A stretch of 64,000 nucleotides of DNA, taken from Pseudomonas sp. MH9.2 (GTDB taxonomy: Bacteria; Pseudomonadota; Gammaproteobacteria; Pseudomonadales; Pseudomonadaceae). Shown in pieces: positions 8,589 through 17,562 of this stretch. The stretch's first letter is position 1; the number at the start of each line of letters is the position of its first letter. The notes under the pieces are model-generated. The model was not told where the DNA came from, searched no databases, and was given only the letters and a program-made list of their open reading frames with translations. Position numbers and translations under genes: made by a program. Where the stretch lies: assembly GCF_034353875.1 (NCBI RefSeq), contig NZ_CP133784.1, positions 2,542,001 through 2,606,000 of the forward strand, in the 5' to 3' direction.

Positions 8589-8728
8589 CGTTGTGCTCCT
8601 GATCATATTGAGGACTGGAGATTCGCAGAGACAGCATTGTAACAGCAGCGTCTGACACACGCTTAGGCTGAATTATCACCTATCAAGATCGATAGACTCG
8701 ATCAGTCATTCGCAGACGCCTGAGACGT

Positions 8729-9232
8729 TTAAGCGAATGCCCACATGAGCGCCTGCATCCCCAGCCAGGCAAAAACGCCGGCCAGCACATCGTCGAGCAT
8801 GATTCCCACGCCGCCGTGTACGTTTTGATCGATCCAGCGAATCGGCCACGGCTTGAGAATGTCGAAGAAGCGGAACATCAAAAACCCCGCCAACAACCAG
8901 TACCATCCTTCCGGTACCAGCCAAAGGGTTATCCACATTCCGACCATTTCGTCCCAGACGATGCCTTCGTGGTCGTGCACACGCAGGTCATCGGCGACCT
9001 TGCCGCACAGCCAGAAGCCGAACAGCATGGTGATGCCCAGCATCAGCCAATAGCCCCAATCGGGCAGCATTTGCCACAGAGGAATGAACGGCAGGGCGAC
9101 CAGGGAGCCCCAGGTACCTGGCGCCTTGGGCAGCGTACCGGAGCCGAAACCGAACGCCAGAAAATGCCAGGGATTGGTCCACACCGAGGGTGGAACCTGA
9201 TCCGCAGGGACCTGCTTTGGATGATCTGTCAC
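8729..9232 (-). CDS. pgpA: phosphatidylglycerophosphatase A
   Basis: PgpA removes phosphate from phosphatidylglycerol phosphate in the inner membrane. The 167-residue protein has GFGSGTLPKAPGTWGSL near the N-terminus, the acidic VHDHEGIVWDEMVGMW motif, RFFDILKPWPI, and several membrane helices, all typical of the family. It begins with GTG overlapping the thiL stop (GTGA), as the last gene of the nrdR-rib-nusB-thiL cluster. 140 bases separate it from the ribA start; only small weak dyads are visible there. Confidence 0.96.
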   Translation of the reverse strand: MTDHPKQVPADQVPPSVWTNPWHFLAFGFGSGTLPKAPGTWGSLVALPFIPLWQMLPDWGYWLMLGITMLFGFWLCGKVADDLRVHDHEGIVWDEMVGMWITLWLVPEGWYWLLAGFLMFRFFDILKPWPIRWIDQNVHGGVGIMLDDVLAGVFAWLGMQALMWAFA

Positions 9233-10194
9233 GGAGTCTCCCGAAAATGTTGATAGCCCCGTGTCGACGGAGTGACGTCCTGCCCAGCGCCATCGATCAA
9301 GGCCACACCCTGCCCCGCCACAACCCGACCGACCACATGCACCGAAAATCCGGCGGCGAGCAGCCCGGCCAGTTGCGACGCTGGCAGCGTAAACGCCAGG
9401 ACATAATCATCGCCCCCGCTAAGCGCCGCGTTCCGAGCTGCTTCCAGCCCAAGAAACGTTGTGAGGGGGGCTGACAGAGGCAACGCATCGCGCTCGACCA
9501 CCACACGCACGCCGGAGGCCAAGGCAATATGCCCACAATCGGCCAATAGCCCATCGGAGATATCCAGCGCCGCCGTGGCCTTGCCGCGCAAGGCCAGACC
9601 CAGCGCCAACTGTGGCTGCGGCGACCAGTATTGCGCCAGCAACGCGTGAGCGATAGAGGCCTCGGCACTGCGCTGGTTCAACACCAATGGCAACGCTCCC
9701 GCCGCATCGCCCAGTGGACCACCGACACACAGTAGATCACCCGGTCGAGCGCCACTGCGGGTCAGCGCCTGACCCGCAGGAACGCGTCCAAACACGGTCA
9801 TGGTCAGGCTCAATGGCCCACGGGTGGTGTCGCCACCCACCAGGCTCAGCGAGCAGCTCTGCGCCATCAGGTTCAGACCGTGCGCAAAGGCTTGCAGCCA
9901 GTCAGGATCGACGTCGGGCAGTGTCAGGGCGAGGGTGAATGCCAGTGGGGTTGCGCCCATGGCGGCCAGATCGCTGGCAGCCACCGCGAGGGCACGTTGA
10001 CCTAGCAGGAAGGGATCGCAGGCCTCGGGGAAGTGCACCCCGACAACCAGGGTGTCGGTAGAAATCGCTAGCTGTTCGCCGGGCGGCACCGCCAGCAAGG
10101 CGCAGTCGTCGCCGATCCCCAATACGACTCCCTCACCCGTCTGCGCACACGGCGCAGCGGCGAAAAAATTGCGGATCAGCTCGAACTCACCCAT
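9229..10194 (-). CDS. thiL: thiamine-monophosphate kinase
   Basis: ThiL phosphorylates thiamine monophosphate to the cofactor thiamine diphosphate, which the dxs product in this window needs. The 321-residue protein starts MGEFELIRNFF and shows the aspartate-rich LGIGDDCALL motif, STDTLVVGVHF, LAVAASDLAAMGA, GGDTTRG, and ALDISDGLLADCGHI, the ATP/Mg-binding pattern of the PurM-like superfamily. It lies 72 bases after nusB. Confidence 0.97.
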   Translation of the reverse strand: MGEFELIRNFFAAAPCAQTGEGVVLGIGDDCALLAVPPGEQLAISTDTLVVGVHFPEACDPFLLGQRALAVAASDLAAMGATPLAFTLALTLPDVDPDWLQAFAHGLNLMAQSCSLSLVGGDTTRGPLSLTMTVFGRVPAGQALTRSGARPGDLLCVGGPLGDAAGALPLVLNQRSAEASIAHALLAQYWSPQPQLALGLALRGKATAALDISDGLLADCGHIALASGVRVVVERDALPLSAPLTTFLGLEAARNAALSGGDDYVLAFTLPASQLAGLLAAGFSVHVVGRVVAGQGVALIDGAGQDVTPSTRGYQHFRETP

Positions 10195-10266
10195 AGGATG
10201 CAGGCGCCGGGGATCTGGAATAGAAAGGTACCAAGCAAGGCTCAGGCACTTCTCATCCAGAGCCTC

Positions 10267-10764
10267 TTAGCGCTTGTAAGCCTTCACTTCGGCTTCGCGC
10301 AAGCGAGGAGCCAGTTTGTCCAGAACGCCATTGACGAATTTGTGGCCGTCAGTGGAGCCGTAGACTTTCGCCAGCTCGATGCCTTCGTTGATCACAACGC
10401 GATACGGCACGTCGACACGCTTGAGCAGCTCGTAGGTGGACAGACGCAATATCGCCAGTTCAACCGGGTCAAGCTCTTCGAGGGTGATGTCCAGGCAAGG
10501 CACGAGAGCCGTATCGATCTCGGTCTTGTTGGACGGTACACCGTGCAGCAATTCACTGAAATACGTGGCATCGACATTAGTGAAATCGTTATCGACGCGA
10601 AACTGCGCCTCGATTTCATTGATCGAATGACCAGCCATGTGCCACTGATACAACGCCTGAGTCGCAAGCTGACGCGCTTCGCGACGCTTGGCGCTTTTGC
10701 TCTTGGCGACTGCAGGATCTTTTTCGTCGCGCGGGTTGAACTGGTCGCTTTCGTCGGAAATCAT
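10267..10764 (-). CDS. nusB: transcription antitermination factor NusB
   Basis: NusB binds boxA RNA with S10 (encoded at the far end of this window) in rRNA antitermination complexes. The 165-residue protein starts [16 protein letters not shown]; this start overlaps the ribH stop as ATGA. An acidic N-terminal extension precedes the all-helical domain ([46 protein letters not shown]). The ribH-nusB pairing is widely conserved. Confidence 0.97.
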   Translation of the reverse strand: MISDESDQFNPRDEKDPAVAKSKSAKRREARQLATQALYQWHMAGHSINEIEAQFRVDNDFTNVDATYFSELLHGVPSNKTEIDTALVPCLDITLEELDPVELAILRLSTYELLKRVDVPYRVVINEGIELAKVYGSTDGHKFVNGVLDKLAPRLREAEVKAYKR

Positions 10765-11237
10765 TTGGCCTCCAGCTGAGAAAGCAGGCTGACCATTTCG
10801 ATAGCACACAGTGCAGCTTCGGCGCCTTTGTTACCGGCCTTGGTGCCGGAACGCTCGATGGCTTGCTCGATGGTGTCAACCGTCAACACGCCGAAAGATA
10901 CCGGCACGCCAAACTCCATGGAAACCTGAGACAGGCCTTTGACGCATTCGCCTGCCACGTATTCGAAGTGCGGCGTACCGCCACGGATCACAGCGCCCAG
11001 GGCGATGATCGCGACGTATTCGCTGCGCTGAGCAACTTTTTGCACTACCAGCGGAATTTCGAAGGCACCCGGCGCGCGGATGATGGTGATGTCGCTTTCG
11101 CTCACGCCATGGCGAACCAGTGCATCAACGGCACCGCTCACCAGGCTTTCGACGACGAAGCTGTTGAAACGGCCAACCACCAGGGCGTAGCGGCCTTGGG
11201 GAGCGATGAAGGTACCTTCGATGGTCTTCAGGGTCAT
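10761..11237 (-). CDS. ribH: 6,7-dimethyl-8-ribityllumazine synthase
   Basis: RibH joins the dihydroxybutanone phosphate made by RibBA with the pyrimidine made by RibD to give lumazine, usually as an icosahedral or decameric shell. The 158-residue protein has [25 protein letters not shown] and [14 protein letters not shown], the substrate-binding pattern. The start at 11237 (MTLKTIEG) matches family length; nine further residues upstream are possible. Confidence 0.97.
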   Translation of the reverse strand: MTLKTIEGTFIAPQGRYALVVGRFNSFVVESLVSGAVDALVRHGVSESDITIIRAPGAFEIPLVVQKVAQRSEYVAIIALGAVIRGGTPHFEYVAGECVKGLSQVSMEFGVPVSFGVLTVDTIEQAIERSGTKAGNKGAEAALCAIEMVSLLSQLEAK

Positions 11238-11329
11238 TCGGGTGAGTCTCGTCTTAAAGAGCAAGCACGCCCAATCGGCGCGCTTTGAGGGATTTTAGGC
11301 CACCAATTACAGACTGTCGGACAGAACGA

Positions 11330-11352
11330 GTGAAAGTCTTTCAGGCTTTCAC
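11330..11352 (-). other. hairpin between ribBA and ribH
   Basis: GTGAAAG (11330-11336) and CTTTCAC (11346-11352) form a perfect seven-base stem in the 133-base gap after ribBA. There is no U-run after it on the coding strand, so it may tune or stabilise the transcript rather than end it. Confidence 0.35.
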
Positions 11353-11370
11353 ACAGCGTCCAACCGGTCT

Positions 11371-12462
11371 TTATTCGGAGGGCACGTATTCTACAACTTC
11401 CAGATCGAAACCGGATATCGCATTGAACTTCATTGGCGAACTCATCAGGCGCATTTTACGCACGCCCAGGTCACGAAGAATCTGCGAACCGGCACCGACG
11501 ATGCTGTACGTGGTCGGGGTTTTCACCGGCACGTTTTCGGCTGTGTCACGAATATGCGCGAGCAAGACGTCACCATTGAGCGGATGACCCAGCAACAGCA
11601 CCACGCCACTGCCCGCCTCGGCGACCGCGACCATTGCAGCCCGAAGGCTCCAGCGGCCGGGCTGCTTGACCATCAGCAAGTCGCGCAACGGGTCCATGTT
11701 GTGCACGCGAACCAGGGTCGGTTCTTCGGCGCAGATGTTGCCCAGGGTCAGCGCCATGTGCACGTCACCTTCGACCGAATCGCGGTAGGTCACCAGATTG
11801 AACTGGCCCAATTCGCTGTCCAAAGGCTGCTCGGCAATCCGCTGAACGGTACGTTCGTGGATCATCCGGTAATGAATCAGGTCGGCGATGGTGCCGATCT
11901 TGATCCCATGTTCGGCCGCAAAAGTTTCGAGTTCGGCGCGACGGGACATGGTGCCGTCGTCGTTCATCACTTCGCAGATCACGCCGCTCGGTTCGAAACC
12001 GGCCATGCGCGCCAGGTCGCAGGCAGCCTCGGTGTGGCCAGCTCGCGAGAGAGTGCCACCGGCCTGAGCCATCAGCGGGAAAATATGACCAGGACTGACG
12101 ATATCCTCGGCCGTGGCATCTTTCGCGGCAGCAGCCTGCACCGTGCGGGCGCGGTCGGCAGCGGAGATACCCGTGGTAACGCCGGTAGCAGCCTCGATGG
12201 AGACCGTGAACTTGGTGCCAAAACCGGAGTTATTACGCGGCGACATCAACGGCAGCTTGAGGAGTTCGCAACGCTCACGGCTCATCGGCATGCAGATCAG
12301 GCCACGGGCATGCTTGGCCATGAAGTTGATGTGCTCGGCCTTGCAGCACTCGGCGGCCATGATCAGATCGCCTTCGTTCTCACGGTCTTCGTCATCCATG
12401 AGGATGACCATCTTGCCGAGGCGGATGTCTTCAACCAGTTCTTCAATGCTGTTGAGCGCCAC
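11371..12462 (-). CDS. ribBA: 3,4-dihydroxy-2-butanone 4-phosphate synthase with degenerate cyclohydrolase II-like domain (RibBX type)
   Basis: The N-terminal 200 residues are an active-looking RibB: MDDEDRENEGDLIMAAE, RAGHTEAACDLA and MNDDGTMSRR. It converts ribulose 5-phosphate to dihydroxybutanone phosphate. The C-terminal 160 residues align with cyclohydrolase II in outline, but the zinc cysteines and RQEGRGIGL loop are gone (NICAEEPTLVRVHNMDPL and VVLLLGHPL stand in their place). Hybrid RibBX proteins of this kind are known from proteobacteria and lack cyclohydrolase II activity. An intact ribA lies 3 kb away. It is 18 bases after ribC in the same operon. Confidence 0.93.
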   Translation of the reverse strand: MALNSIEELVEDIRLGKMVILMDDEDRENEGDLIMAAECCKAEHINFMAKHARGLICMPMSRERCELLKLPLMSPRNNSGFGTKFTVSIEAATGVTTGISAADRARTVQAAAAKDATAEDIVSPGHIFPLMAQAGGTLSRAGHTEAACDLARMAGFEPSGVICEVMNDDGTMSRRAELETFAAEHGIKIGTIADLIHYRMIHERTVQRIAEQPLDSELGQFNLVTYRDSVEGDVHMALTLGNICAEEPTLVRVHNMDPLRDLLMVKQPGRWSLRAAMVAVAEAGSGVVLLLGHPLNGDVLLAHIRDTAENVPVKTPTTYSIVGAGSQILRDLGVRKMRLMSSPMKFNAISGFDLEVVEYVPSE

Positions 12463-12480
12463 AAGGCACCCCCTTTCGGT

Positions 12481-13149
12481 TCAGGATTTGAGGTAGCCAT
12501 TGGCGGCTAGAAAGCTTTCGGTGATGCCGCCTGATGAGTCGCTCGGCTCTGCGGCCTTGTCTCCCAGCAACAGACGTTCCAGATAACGCGCCAGCAAGTC
12601 CACTTCAAGGTTGACCTTACGACCCGGCCGGTATTCGGCCATGATCGTTTCAGCCAGGGTGTGCGGGACAATCGTCAGTTCAAACTCAGCGCCATTGACC
12701 GCATTCACCGTCAGGCTGGTGCCGTCGACGGTGATCGAGCCTTTGTGCGAAATGTACTTGGCCAACTCACGCGGTGCGCGGATACGGAACTGGATAGCGC
12801 GCGCATTTTCTTCGCGGGACAGAACTTCACCGACACCGTCGACATGCCCGCTGACCAGGTGACCACCCAGCCGCGTGGTCGGCGTCAGGGCTTTCTCCAG
12901 ATTGACCGGACTGCCGGTCTTCAGGTCGACGAAAGCGGTGCAATCGAGAGTTTCGCGGCTGACATCGGCCCAGAAGCCGTCACCGGGCAACTCGACGGCG
13001 GTCAGGCAGACGCCGTTCACCGCAATACTGTCGCCGAGTTTTACGTCGCTGAGGTCAAGCTTGCCAGTGGCCACATAAACGCGGATATCCCCGCCTTTGG
13101 GGGTCAGAGCGCGGATACTGCCGATCGATTCGATAATGCCGGTAAACAT
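12481..13149 (-). CDS. ribC: riboflavin synthase, alpha chain
   Basis: This enzyme turns two lumazine molecules into riboflavin and the pyrimidine precursor. It has two tandem lumazine-binding barrels: the first begins MFTGIIESIG and contains NGVCLT, the second contains GHVDGVGEV and DGTSLTVN. The start at 13149 is preceded by GGAGG at six bases, which is why it is chosen over the ATG at 13161. The C-terminus ends FLAANGYLKS, the usual trimer helix. Also named ribE in many Pseudomonas annotations. Confidence 0.97.
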   Translation of the reverse strand: MFTGIIESIGSIRALTPKGGDIRVYVATGKLDLSDVKLGDSIAVNGVCLTAVELPGDGFWADVSRETLDCTAFVDLKTGSPVNLEKALTPTTRLGGHLVSGHVDGVGEVLSREENARAIQFRIRAPRELAKYISHKGSITVDGTSLTVNAVNGAEFELTIVPHTLAETIMAEYRPGRKVNLEVDLLARYLERLLLGDKAAEPSDSSGGITESFLAANGYLKS

Positions 13150-13195
13150 GTGGTCCTCCACGAGAACAAGGCCAGCGCTATGCGATGGCCGGAAA

Positions 13196-14341
13196 TTATA
13201 CGCTGCCAGCGGTCACGGGGATGGCAATCACTCGCCAATCGTCACCCACCGCGCGCATTTCGACGATTTTCAGCGCTGGCGCCTCACTCATCTGCGCCAA
13301 CGGCAGATCGAGCAGCGGCCGAGCCGTTGAACCGAGGAACTTGCCCGCGATAAAAATCTGATACTCATCGACCAACCCCAGCCGCGTGAACGCGCCAGCC
13401 AATCGTGGGCCTGCTTCAACCAGCACTTCATTGACGCCACGAGCGGCCAGTTCGTGCATCAGCTTGCGCAAATCAACATGCCCTTCGCTGTTGGCCAACG
13501 CCAGCATTTCATGGCCCTGGTCGTGATAACGCTCACGCGCCTCAGCCGCCGCGCAGGTTACGACGAGCGTGTTGCCAGCCTGAAAGAATGGCGCGTCGAG
13601 GGGCACGCGCAAGCGCCCGTCGATCAACACCCGCAGCGGCGGCCGGGTGACGGCCAGCGCAGTCAGTTCGGCACCCAGGCCCAACTCATCCGGACGCACC
13701 GTCAGGCGCGCACCGTCTGCCAACACCGTGTCGGCGCCAGTCAGCACCACACTTGATTGCGCACGCAAGCGCTGCACCGCTGAACGCGCGGCAGGGCCGG
13801 TGATCCATTGGCTTTCGCCGCTGGCCATCGCCGTGCGCCCGTCGAGGCTCATCGCCATTTTGACCCGCACGTAAGGCAGGCCGTGTTCCATGCGTTTCAA
13901 GAAACCTTTGTTCAGCACCCGGGCTTCGCCTTCGAGCACGCCGCTCTGCACGGAAATCCCTGCCGCCATCAACCGCAGCAGGCCTTTGCCTGCAACTTCA
14001 GGATTAGGGTCCTGCATGGCCGCAACCACGCGCGCGACCCCGGCATTGACCAATGCATCGGCACACGGCGGAGTCCGCCCCTGATGGCTGCAAGGTTCGA
14101 GGGTGACGTAAGCGGTGGCGTCGAGGGCCTTGTCGCCCGCCTGTCGCAGCGCATGCACTTCGGCGTGCGGCTCACCGGCGCGAACATGCCAGCCCTCGCC
14201 GACGATCTGTCCATCGCGCACGATCACGCAACCCACGCGAGGGTTGGGGTGCGCGGAGTAAATGCCTTTGCGCGCCAATTCCAGTGCGCGCGCCATGTAA
14301 TGGTGGTCCAGAGCGCTCTGCTCAGTCGATGGCAGGCTCAC
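13196..14341 (-). CDS. ribD: bifunctional diaminohydroxyphosphoribosylaminopyrimidine deaminase / reductase
   Basis: RibD carries out the second and third steps of riboflavin synthesis. Residues 10-150 are a zinc deaminase ([22 protein letters not shown]); residues 155-375 are the NADPH-dependent reductase ([47 protein letters not shown]). It starts with GTG overlapping the nrdR stop (GTGA). It is followed after 46 bases by ribC; a small GGCCA/TGGCC dyad lies in that gap. Confidence 0.97.
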   Translation of the reverse strand: MSLPSTEQSALDHHYMARALELARKGIYSAHPNPRVGCVIVRDGQIVGEGWHVRAGEPHAEVHALRQAGDKALDATAYVTLEPCSHQGRTPPCADALVNAGVARVVAAMQDPNPEVAGKGLLRLMAAGISVQSGVLEGEARVLNKGFLKRMEHGLPYVRVKMAMSLDGRTAMASGESQWITGPAARSAVQRLRAQSSVVLTGADTVLADGARLTVRPDELGLGAELTALAVTRPPLRVLIDGRLRVPLDAPFFQAGNTLVVTCAAAEARERYHDQGHEMLALANSEGHVDLRKLMHELAARGVNEVLVEAGPRLAGAFTRLGLVDEYQIFIAGKFLGSTARPLLDLPLAQMSEAPALKIVEMRAVGDDWRVIAIPVTAGSV

Positions 14342-14802
14342 TCTTTCACCGGTTCGCGGGCCAGACGGTCGATTTCTTCGCGAAACTCATTGAGGTCCTG
14401 GAAGCGCCGGTAAACCGAGGCAAAGCGGATATACGCCACTTCGTCGAGCTTCTGCAGCTCAGACATCACCAGTTCACCGACCACCAGCGATTTGACCTCG
14501 CGCTCACCGGTCGCCCGCAGTTTGTGCTTGATCCGCGCCAATGCGGCTTCCAGGCGTTCGACGCTGACCGGGCGCTTTTCCAGCGCCCGCTGCATGCCCG
14601 CGCGCAGTTTTTCTTCGTCGAAAGGCTGACGACTGCCGTCTTGTTTAATCAGGCGTGGCAGCACCAGTTCGGCGGTTTCGAAGGTGGTGAAACGCTCACC
14701 GCAGGCCAGGCATTCGCGACGGCGACGCACTTGCTCGCCCTCGGCGACGAGGCGCGAGTCGATGACCTTGGTGTCGTTGGCACCGCAAAAGGGACAGTGC
14801 AT
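14338..14802 (-). CDS. nrdR: transcriptional repressor NrdR
   Basis: NrdR represses ribonucleotide reductase genes in response to ATP/dATP. The 154-residue protein starts [17 protein letters not shown]; the zinc ribbon uses Cys3, Cys6, Cys31 and Cys34 (ECLACG), and an ATP-cone domain follows ([16 protein letters not shown] to about residue 140). It is the first gene of the leftward rib operon. No clear Shine-Dalgarno precedes this ATG, but the family always begins with MxCPxC. Confidence 0.97.
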   Translation of the reverse strand: MHCPFCGANDTKVIDSRLVAEGEQVRRRRECLACGERFTTFETAELVLPRLIKQDGSRQPFDEEKLRAGMQRALEKRPVSVERLEAALARIKHKLRATGEREVKSLVVGELVMSELQKLDEVAYIRFASVYRRFQDLNEFREEIDRLAREPVKE

Positions 14803-15029
14803 GGTGGCAGGCAACAAAAAAAGGGAGGCTCATGGTAGGGCGAGTCGTCATTTATTTCCAGCGCTGCAACTAATTGCGGCGTTCTCCTGGCGCATCCCAT
14901 TGGCAAGACAATACTCAAGGTTTGCGGTATATAGTCGCGCGGCAGGCGGTGTGAAATTTATACGGCTGGGCAATACTGCACGACGCGCCTCGGTCGCCCC
15001 CTGATTTTTTTGTTCTGTTGGAGCTGTTC

Positions 15030-15479
15030 ATGTCGCTACGACCGCTTGTTTTGCTCAGTCTTGTCGGCCTGCTGGTCGCCTGTAGCAGCGAGCCACCCAA
15101 ACCTGTCGCGGCCAAATCACAACCGACGCAAGTGATTAAAACCGCTGCCAGTCTTGGCCCTTTACTGCCTTATCAACGGGAACTGAGTGGTCAACTGCTC
15201 GGCGTACCGGCTGGCGCGGAAGTCGAGCTGGCGCTGCTGTTGATTGATGAGCGCAGCCGCCCGCAACGTTTGCTGGCCAGCACCAAGCTGATCGGCAACA
15301 ACCAGTCCCTGCCGTTCCAGCTGCGCTTCAACCCGGAATCCTTTCCGGCGGGTGCGCGCGTCGAGTTGCGCGGCCGTGCCAGTCAGTCCGGCCAGTTGAC
15401 CCTGCACCTGCCCTCGGTGCGTATCAATGAAGCCATCACCCAGGCGATGGGCCCGTTGCAGTTCGTACCGGCGCCATGA
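15030..15479 (+). CDS. YbaY/YscW-type lipoprotein
   Basis: A 149-residue protein with a lipoprotein signal ending in LLVAC (lipobox, Cys at about residue 18), so probably anchored in the outer membrane. The rest is a small beta domain (LSGQLLGVPAGAEVELALLL, LPFQLRF, ARVELRGRA) like the YbaY/type III secretion lipoprotein-chaperone family; its exact role is unknown. GGAG seven bases before the ATG decides the start. Its stop overlaps the methyltransferase start (ATGA). Confidence 0.85.
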   Translation: MSLRPLVLLSLVGLLVACSSEPPKPVAAKSQPTQVIKTAASLGPLLPYQRELSGQLLGVPAGAEVELALLLIDERSRPQRLLASTKLIGNNQSLPFQLRFNPESFPAGARVELRGRASQSGQLTLHLPSVRINEAITQAMGPLQFVPAP

Positions 15480-16138
15480 CCCCTCCGCATGACCTGCAAC
15501 GGGCGTTGAGCGAACTGCTCGGCGACGCGCAGCTGGTTGCCACTGAGCTGCCGGGCACTGCCTTGAAGCTCTGGCTGATTGATGCCGACAACATGGATCG
15601 CGCCTTCAGCCCGGAAGAAACCCGGCGCATTCTTGAAGATCCGCCGTATTGGAGTTTCTGCTGGGCCAGCGGTCTGGCATTGGCCCGTTTTCTCGCCGAA
15701 CAACCGCAGTGGGTGGCGGGCAAACGCGTTCTTGATTTCGGTTCAGGCTCTGGCGTAGCCGCGATTGCAGCAGTAAAAGCTGGCGCGCTGGAGGTGGTGG
15801 CCTGCGACCTGGACCCACTGGCCCTCGCCGCGTGCCAAGCCAATGCCCGGCTGAATGACGTGCAACTGAGCTACTCGGCAGATTTTTTCGCCGAGACCGA
15901 CCGCTTCGACCTGATCCTGGTCGCCGACGTGCTGTATGACCGCGCCAACCTGCCATTACTGGATCAATTCCTCAGTCGTGGCCGCCAGGCATTAGTGGCC
16001 GACTCGCGGGTGCGCGACTTTCAGCACCCCGCTTATCTGCGATTAGCGATGCTTGAAGCCCACACCCTGCCCGACCTGGCCGAGCCTGCGGAGTTTCGTA
16101 ACGTCAGCCTTTATCACGCGTGCCGCGACCCGGCCTGA
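15476..16138 (+). CDS. class I SAM-dependent methyltransferase, ETF-beta lysine methyltransferase-like
   Basis: The 220-residue protein has the Rossmann SAM-binding motif VLDFGSGSGVAAIAAVKAG (about residues 84-102), an acidic motif II (VACDLDPLALAACQANA) and LILVADVLYD after strand 4, with a preceding PPYWSFCWASG. This arrangement is that of the METTL20/ETFBKMT family, which methylates protein lysines. The true substrate in Pseudomonas is unproven. It is coupled to the lipoprotein gene upstream. Confidence 0.85.
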   Translation: MTPPHDLQRALSELLGDAQLVATELPGTALKLWLIDADNMDRAFSPEETRRILEDPPYWSFCWASGLALARFLAEQPQWVAGKRVLDFGSGSGVAAIAAVKAGALEVVACDLDPLALAACQANARLNDVQLSYSADFFAETDRFDLILVADVLYDRANLPLLDQFLSRGRQALVADSRVRDFQHPAYLRLAMLEAHTLPDLAEPAEFRNVSLYHACRDPA

Positions 16139-16208
16139 CGCGCACCGCTTTCGACAAAACGCCGCGACCTTTATAGTTGCCGCCATTGAACGACTTCCGA
16201 GACTAGCG

Positions 16209-17081
16209 ATGAGCCAGGACACCCCGTACATCTTCGACGCAACCAGCGCCGACTTCGACCAACTGGTTATCCAGAAGTCATTCCTCACGCCGGTGCTGGT
16301 GGATTTTTGGGCTGAATGGTGCGCGCCGTGCAAAGCGATGATGCCGGTCCTCAAGCAAATCACCGAGGGTTACCGGGGTGAGTTGCTGCTGGCCAAGGTC
16401 GACTGCGACGCAGAACAGGACATCGTCGCCCGCTTCGGCATCCGCAGCCTACCAACCGTGGTGCTGTTCAAGGACGGCCAGCCGGTAGACGGCTTTTCCG
16501 GTGCGCAGCCGGAGTCGGCTATTCGGGCAATCCTGGAACCCCACGTAAACATGCCGCCACCTGCCCCGGCCGACCCGCTCAAACAAGCACAAACGCTGTT
16601 CGCTGAAGGCCGGATCGCCGACGCCGAGAGCGTGCTCGTAGCCTTGCTGGGCGAAGACAACACTAATGCGCTGGCGCTGATTCTGTACGCCCGCTGCCTG
16701 GCCGAACGCGGCGAACTGGCAGAAGCGCAGAGCGTGCTCGAGGCGGTCAAAGGTGACGCCCATAAAGCCGAGCTCGCTGGCGCACATGCACAACTGACCT
16801 TCCTGCGCGAAGCAGCCGACCTGCCCGACGTCGCCGACCTGAAGACCCGCCTGGCGCAGAATCCTCTGGATGATGAAGCCGCTTATCAACTGGCGATCCA
16901 GCAACTGTCCCGCCAGCAATACGATGCGGCACTGGATGGCCTGTTAAAGCTCTTCATCCGCAACCGCAACTACGCCGAAGGCCTGGCGCACAAAACCTTG
17001 CTTCAGGTGTTCGACCTGCTGGGCAACGATCACCCGCTGGTCACCACTTACCGTCGCAAGCTGTTTGCTGCACTGTATTAA
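16209..17081 (+). CDS. cnoX: thioredoxin-TPR chaperedoxin CnoX (YbbN)
   Basis: CnoX protects substrates from irreversible oxidation and hands them to GroEL/DnaK under bleach stress. The 290-residue protein has an N-terminal thioredoxin domain (VDFWAEWCAPCKAM near residues 31-44; SLPTVVLF cis-proline loop) and a C-terminal TPR-like helical part (DPLKQAQTLFAEGRIADAESV to the end). Both redox cysteines (WCAPC) are present, unlike the E. coli protein, which lacks a working CxxC. It begins at 16209; upstream in-frame codons belong to the methyltransferase region. Confidence 0.93.
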   Translation: MSQDTPYIFDATSADFDQLVIQKSFLTPVLVDFWAEWCAPCKAMMPVLKQITEGYRGELLLAKVDCDAEQDIVARFGIRSLPTVVLFKDGQPVDGFSGAQPESAIRAILEPHVNMPPPAPADPLKQAQTLFAEGRIADAESVLVALLGEDNTNALALILYARCLAERGELAEAQSVLEAVKGDAHKAELAGAHAQLTFLREAADLPDVADLKTRLAQNPLDDEAAYQLAIQQLSRQQYDAALDGLLKLFIRNRNYAEGLAHKTLLQVFDLLGNDHPLVTTYRRKLFAALY

Positions 17082-17419
17082 CTGACCCAACTATAGAGCG
17101 GTGCATCTGTGCCGCTCACAACGTTGACCTCGGCACTGTGACGCATGCGCACCATCAGGCGTTTTCCCGCTGCCGTGCTGCCCGTCAGGCCTTCCAACTG
17201 GTTGAGTAAGTCCGGCCCGCTCATTTGCCCGGCCTTGCGCAGTAATTCTTTGGCGATTTGCCAGACCGCGTCGTCTTGATTGACGGGCAACGCAGCCGCC
17301 TGCTCAGTCGCAGGTTTCATCGTCTGCAATTGCGCACCCAGCCGGGCCCAGTCGCCCTCATCCAATTCCAAGGTCAAGTCCACGGGCCACTCGCCGATGG
17401 TTCCACGGATACGCAGCAT
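17078..17419 (-). CDS. conserved protein of unknown function
   Basis: A 113-residue protein without signal or membrane segment. It begins MLRIRGTIGEWPVDLTLELDEGDWARL and ends with a helical region (WQIAKELLRKAGQMSGPDLLNQLEGLTG). It is transcribed towards cnoX, and the two genes share four bases at their 3' ends. Codon use is like its neighbours. I recognise no family beyond pseudomonad hypotheticals, so no function is proposed. Confidence 0.8.
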   Translation of the reverse strand: MLRIRGTIGEWPVDLTLELDEGDWARLGAQLQTMKPATEQAAALPVNQDDAVWQIAKELLRKAGQMSGPDLLNQLEGLTGSTAAGKRLMVRMRHSAEVNVVSGTDAPLYSWVS

Positions 17420-17507
17420 GGGTGTTGTTCCTCAATGTGTGGTTCGGTGCGAGCATTCGCACGAAGGTGAATTTACCATCGCATGCAATGTGTCAGCGCC
17501 TTAAAAT

Positions 17508-17527
17508 TGTTATAAGATCACATAACA
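17508..17527 (+). promoter_or_regulatory. candidate Zur-type operator before the zrg-like operon
   Basis: TGTTAT and ATAACA form an inverted repeat around an eight-base spacer, 35 bases before the zrgA start. The half-sites are those of the enterobacterial/pseudomonad Zur box (TGTTAT..ATAACA), but the usual spacer is about three bases, so this is either a variant site or coincidence in an AT-rich promoter. Confidence 0.4.
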
Positions 17528-17562
17528 TCTTTCCACATCCATGCCATGCCCGGAGATTCTTT

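Noticed and set aside
11554..12510. 318-codon + strand frame opposite ribBA
   Set aside because: An antisense shadow of a conserved enzyme gene.
13150..14337. FMN riboswitch in the riboflavin cluster
   Set aside because: No intergenic space is long enough; gaps are overlaps or under 50 bases up to ribBA.
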